NCBI GenBank assembly: GCA_015222065.1
Contig: JADFUQ010000563.1
Location: forward strand, 1-8,073
Source of the DNA: Bacteroidota bacterium
Lineage (GTDB): Bacteria; Bacteroidota; Bacteroidia; Bacteroidales; VadinHA17
Direction of reading: 5' to 3'
Length of the DNA stretch: 8,073 nt
The notes under the pieces were generated by a model. That model made no database searches and was not told the DNA's origin. It saw only the letters and a program-made list of their open reading frames with translations. Numbering within the stretch: the stretch's first letter is position 1; each line of letters opens with the position of its first letter. A program made the position numbers and the translations under genes. Positions 5,355 to 8,073 of this stretch are shown here, in pieces.

Positions 5355-7274
5355 ATGGAATACTGGGAAATAATAAGTCTTGTTGCCGGATTAATAATTA
5401 TTCTTGTTGCATCGCAACAATTGTCATTATTGTTCAAGAAGATACACCTTCCTATAATAACCGGGCTTCTTGTAATTGGAATAATTACAGGTCCGCAAAT
5501 TCTTGGGCTGATCCCTGCTGAAGTCCCCGTGAAGCTTAAATTCATAAATGAGATATCCCTGGCATTTATTGCTTTTGCTGCCGGCGCTGAATTATATTTA
5601 AAGGAATACAGAAGCCAGATGAAAAGCATTCGATGGATAACCATTTGTTCAATCTCTATCACCTTTTTACTTTCAAGCACAGCTATCTTCCTCCTGAGCA
5701 ACATGATACCATTTCTCAGTAATTTCGGTATCAGTACACGACTTGGTTTTTCACTTCTTGCAGGAACCATATTTGTGGCTCGTTCACCTTCATCTGCTAT
5801 TGCTGTGATCAATGAACTCCGCGCCAAAGGTCCTTTTACACGCACTGTCATGGGAGTTACAGTATTGCTTGATGTATTGGTAATTATTCTTTTCGCAATT
5901 ATAATTTCACTTGTTAATACCCTTATATCCGTTACATCATTTAATACAGAATATGTTCTCGTTTTATTATCAGAACTTATTGCTTCGTTTTTTATAGGCT
6001 GGCTGCTCGGAAAGGTGCTTCAATTTATTTTGTCAAGAAAGCAATCCCGGACTATCAAGAGTTTCCTGATCCTGTTATCAGGATTAGGAATTTATTTATT
6101 GTCCAACCTCATTAGACATGTTGGTAATCTCTATTTTGAAATTGATTTTTATACCGAACCTCTGCTTATATGCATTATCGCCAGTTTCTACATTACAAAT
6201 CTTACACGGTACAGGAGAGAATTCCTGAAAATAATACATGATATGGTACCCTATGTATATGTTGCGTTCTTTACTCTTATTGGCGCTTCTATTTCCCTCG
6301 ATTACCTGGCTAAAGCCTGGATGATTGGATTAGTACTTTTTATTATCCGCCTGGCAGCTATTTCCATTGGAGCATTTACCGGAGGTGTTTTAGCAGGAGA
6401 TCAATTCCGCTATACAAAAATTTCCTGGATGTCTTACGTAACCCAGGCCGGTGTGAGTATCGGGCTTGTATCTGTAGTAGCCGGTGAATTCCCGGAATGG
6501 GGTGCAGAATTTGCCACTATCATGATTGCCATTATCTTCATAAACCAGTTGGTGGGTCCTCCGATGCTTAAGTGGGCTATTGGAATCGCGGGTGAAGATC
6601 ATTCCCGGGCCAGAAGCAACTTACCTGCCGGAAGTCACCGTGCAATAATTTTCGGATATGAAGCCCAGGCAATGGCTCTTGCAAGACAACTTGCCAATCA
6701 TGGATGGGTTGTAAAAATTACTACTTCTATGAAAGGGATCAACGAACCTGGAATTGAGAATATTTCAGTAGAATATTGTCCTGAAATTAATTATGAAACT
6801 CTTGAAAACCTGGAAGCCGGAAAAATTGAAGCGATAATTGCCCTTAAAACTGATGATGAAAATCTAGAAATATGTGAACTGGCTTATGAAAATTATGGAA
6901 CTCACGACCTGGTTGTTCGTCTGAATAACAGAGATAATTTTAACAAGTTTCATGATCTGGGAGTAAAAATTGTTGAACCCTCAACAGCAATGGTAAGTCT
7001 GCTTGACCATTTTGTCCGGTCGCCCATGGCAACTTCATTACTTCTTGGCATGGAAGAAAACCAGGATACAGTTGAAATCATTGTACAAAATCGTAATCTA
7101 CATGGTATTGCTCTGAGAGACCTGCATCTTCCTGCAGATATTCTTATACTTTCCACACAAAGAAAAGGACAGATGATAATCTCAACAGGATTTACCAGGT
7201 TAAGGCTCGGCGATATTCTTACTCTTGTTGGGTCAGTTGAAAGTATCGAAGAGATCAGGTTAAGATTTGAGTAA
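5355..7274 (+). CDS. CPA2-type cation:proton antiporter with C-terminal RCK (TrkA-N/TrkA-C) module
   Basis: This 639-residue inner-membrane protein is expected to exchange Na+ or K+ for H+. Residues 1-405 are about 12-13 hydrophobic segments matching the Na+/H+ exchanger domain (PF00999), including LPIITGLLVIGIITGP (32-47), ARSPSSAIAVINELRAKGPF (142-161) and the intramembrane LLDV with Asp173 at the expected ion-site helix. Residues about 428-540 resemble TrkA-N and 570-638 TrkA-C (MIISTGFTRLRLGDILTLVG), so ion flux is probably ligand-gated. The nucleotide-loop GxGxxG is degraded to GYEAQA (434-439), so NAD(H) binding is doubtful. Kef proteins are of similar length but normally lack TrkA-C. 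The start is well fixed: an in-frame TGA at 5340-5342 lies just upstream and ATG at 5355 is the first start after it. There is no clear Shine-Dalgarno. It is probably transcribed alone, divergent from the DUF1080 gene and 308 bp from amrS. Ion specificity cannot be assigned. Confidence 0.93.
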   Translation: MEYWEIISLVAGLIIILVASQQLSLLFKKIHLPIITGLLVIGIITGPQILGLIPAEVPVKLKFINEISLAFIAFAAGAELYLKEYRSQMKSIRWITICSISITFLLSSTAIFLLSNMIPFLSNFGISTRLGFSLLAGTIFVARSPSSAIAVINELRAKGPFTRTVMGVTVLLDVLVIILFAIIISLVNTLISVTSFNTEYVLVLLSELIASFFIGWLLGKVLQFILSRKQSRTIKSFLILLSGLGIYLLSNLIRHVGNLYFEIDFYTEPLLICIIASFYITNLTRYRREFLKIIHDMVPYVYVAFFTLIGASISLDYLAKAWMIGLVLFIIRLAAISIGAFTGGVLAGDQFRYTKISWMSYVTQAGVSIGLVSVVAGEFPEWGAEFATIMIAIIFINQLVGPPMLKWAIGIAGEDHSRARSNLPAGSHRAIIFGYEAQAMALARQLANHGWVVKITTSMKGINEPGIENISVEYCPEINYETLENLEAGKIEAIIALKTDDENLEICELAYENYGTHDLVVRLNNRDNFNKFHDLGVKIVEPSTAMVSLLDHFVRSPMATSLLLGMEENQDTVEIIVQNRNLHGIALRDLHLPADILILSTQRKGQMIISTGFTRLRLGDILTLVGSVESIEEIRLRFE

Positions 7275-7285
7275 ATAAAGTAAAG

Positions 7286-7321
7286 AAATGAGTAAATGAG
7301 TAAATGATAAAATGAGTAAAT
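7286..7321. repeat. AAATGAGTAAAT direct repeats after the antiporter stop codon
   Basis: AAATGAGTAAAT occurs exactly at 7286-7297, 7294-7305 (overlapping) and 7310-7321, beginning 12 bases after the stop codon. The inverse, ATTTACTCATTT, is at 7542-7553, so the two blocks form long-range inverted repeats around the intergenic region. Confidence 0.7.
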
Positions 7322-7452
7322 AAAAGAAGGGAAGAAAGAAGAGTTCAAAGTTTAAAACAGGGTTCTGGGTCCTGGTTTTACGATTCACGATTCTTCAATT
7401 TTAGCCATTTCTTCATTTAGTCATTTTGAATTTCAAGGAAACGTGAAAAGAC

Positions 7453-7484
7453 CTGCCAGAGTGCGCCGAAGGCGTTCCTGGCAG
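7453..7484. repeat. G+C-rich palindrome (CTGCCAG ... CTGGCAG hairpin)
   Basis: CTGCCAG (7453-7459) pairs with CTGGCAG (7478-7484), and inside it CGCC (7464-7467) pairs with GGCG (7471-7474) across a GAA loop, with a few mismatched bases between the two stems. It is much richer in G+C than its surroundings. No U-run follows on either strand, so it looks more like a dispersed palindromic repeat than an intrinsic terminator, although a role at the end of the antiporter transcript is possible. Confidence 0.65.
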
Positions 7485-7541
7485 AGTCTGAAAGAAGATG
7501 AGAGAGCTAAAAAATGAAACATGAATTCTTCACCTCTTCCA

Positions 7542-7579
7542 ATTTACTCATTTAACCATTTAATCATTTAATCATTTTA
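7542..7579. repeat. ATTTACTCATTT / AATCATTT tandem repeats abutting the amrS start
   Basis: The run ATTTACTCATTT followed by AACCATTT, AATCATTT, AATCATTTT ends 3 bases before the amrS ATG. It is the inverse of the AAATGAGT/AAATGAT units at 7286-7321 and 3597-3655. It occupies the place where ribosome-binding and leader sequences would lie. Confidence 0.65.
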
Positions 7580-7582
7580 ATA

Positions 7583-8073
7583 ATGGAAGGTAAATATTAT
7601 AAAAAGATAAACGGGGAAATACAGTGCCTGCTTTGCCCACAGAATTGTATTATTAAAGAAGGGAAGTATGGAATTTGTATGGTCAGAAAGAATCAGAATG
7701 GAAGAATAGTACCGGAAAATTATGGTAAAGTATCAGCACTTCATCCCGATCCAATTGAGAAAAAACCACTCTATCATTTTTTTCCCGGACAGACTATCTT
7801 ATCAATTGGCACATTTGGTTGTAACCTTAAATGCAAATTCTGCCAGAATTATGATATCTCACAATCAAAAGTAACTGATTTATTAAACAGGAAAACCTAC
7901 AAGCCTGAGGATATTATCAGAATTGCAGTCGAAATGAAAGACAATCATGGAATTGCATATACCTATAACGAACCGATAATCTGGTTTGAGTTTGTTATGG
8001 AAACTGCTGCAAAAGCACACGATGAAGGACTATATAATGTGATGGTGTCAAATGGTTTTATTAATAAGAAACC
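7583..8073 (+). CDS. amrS: AmmeMemoRadiSam system radical SAM enzyme, N-terminal part (cut by window edge)
   Basis: The first 163 codons of a radical SAM protein are present, without a stop before the edge. The N-terminus has a four-cysteine motif, CLLCPQNC (15-22) with C32 in YGICMVRKN. It is followed by YGKVSALHPDPIEKKPLYHF (47-66) and the radical SAM cluster motif CNLKCKFCQN (80-89), a CxxxCxxC that binds the [4Fe-4S] cluster used to split S-adenosylmethionine. IAYTYNEPIIWFEF (124-137) is another strong family signature. This combination identifies the radical SAM member of the AMMECR1-Memo-radical SAM set rather than a pyruvate formate-lyase activase, a related family. As far as I know its substrate is unsettled. 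Expected full length is about 330-350 residues, so roughly half is here. An in-frame TAA at 7553-7555 and no other ATG after it fix the start at 7583. The Memo/AMMECR1 partner often lies nearby or is fused; it could be just past the edge. Confidence 0.93.
   Translation, partial: MEGKYYKKINGEIQCLLCPQNCIIKEGKYGICMVRKNQNGRIVPENYGKVSALHPDPIEKKPLYHFFPGQTILSIGTFGCNLKCKFCQNYDISQSKVTDLLNRKTYKPEDIIRIAVEMKDNHGIAYTYNEPIIWFEFVMETAAKAHDEGLYNVMVSNGFINKK

Larger units (their letters stand above)
7275..7582. other. 308-bp repeat-rich gap between antiporter and amrS
   Basis: No gene is seen. It holds AAATGAGT repeats right after the antiporter stop, short reiterations such as GGTTCTGGGTCCTGG (about 7361-7375) and ACGATTCACGATTC (about 7380-7393), a G+C-rich hairpin (7453-7484), and inverted ACTCATTTAATC-type repeats reaching the amrS start. 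I could not identify a promoter for amrS or a U-tailed terminator for the antiporter. Confidence 0.6.

Noticed and set aside
5222..5851. 209-codon open frame on the minus strand
   Set aside because: It overlaps the well-supported antiporter start by some 500 bases in antisense, its translation is low-complexity and Ile/Arg-rich, and it matches no family I know. It is an antisense shadow.
6950..7348. 132-codon minus-strand frame beginning MNSSFFPSFIYSFYHLLIYS
   Set aside because: The hydrophobic start comes from reading the AAATGAGTAAAT repeats in antisense, and the rest is antisense to the antiporter TrkA-C domain.

Overview
The window looks like chromosomal DNA of a member of the Bacteroidota, probably an environmental Bacteroidales/Marinilabiliales-type lineage. 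This rests on A+T-rich DNA, no clear Shine-Dalgarno sequences, candidate TTTG/TAnnTTTG promoters, two exported DUF1080 proteins, a large exported M14 peptidase, and long intergenic stretches full of degenerate short repeats. The phylum is a fairly safe inference; anything finer is a guess.

Layout. Positions 1-2614 (minus) hold a secreted M14 zinc carboxypeptidase-like protein that stays open at the left edge and probably lacks only its last few residues. After a 303-bp gap with a nested inverted repeat come two DUF1080 (3-keto-disaccharide hydrolase family) genes, also on minus: a short secreted one (2918-3553) and a longer putative lipoprotein (3981-4757). They are separated by a 427-bp gap that contains a 283-bp MITE-like inverted-repeat element. 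A 597-bp divergent region (4758-5354) follows. On the plus strand are a CPA2-type cation:proton antiporter with a C-terminal RCK (TrkA-N/TrkA-C) module (5355-7274), a 308-bp repeat-rich gap, and the first 163 codons of the AmmeMemoRadiSam-system radical SAM enzyme amrS (7583 to the right edge).

How the genes relate. The three minus-strand products all carry export signals and could act together in the envelope on peptide or glycan material. The gaps of 303-427 bp argue against one tight operon, and none of the usual 3-keto-sugar partners (glucoside 3-dehydrogenase, sugar isomerase, SusC/D) is present in the window. The antiporter and amrS are functionally unrelated to these and to each other as far as can be seen.

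The genes are ordinary members of known families. The most unusual content is between them: each of the four intergenic regions carries palindromic or tandem-repeat DNA, and two of the elements share an identical 12-mer. I found no sign of a new defence, mobile or RNA-guided system.
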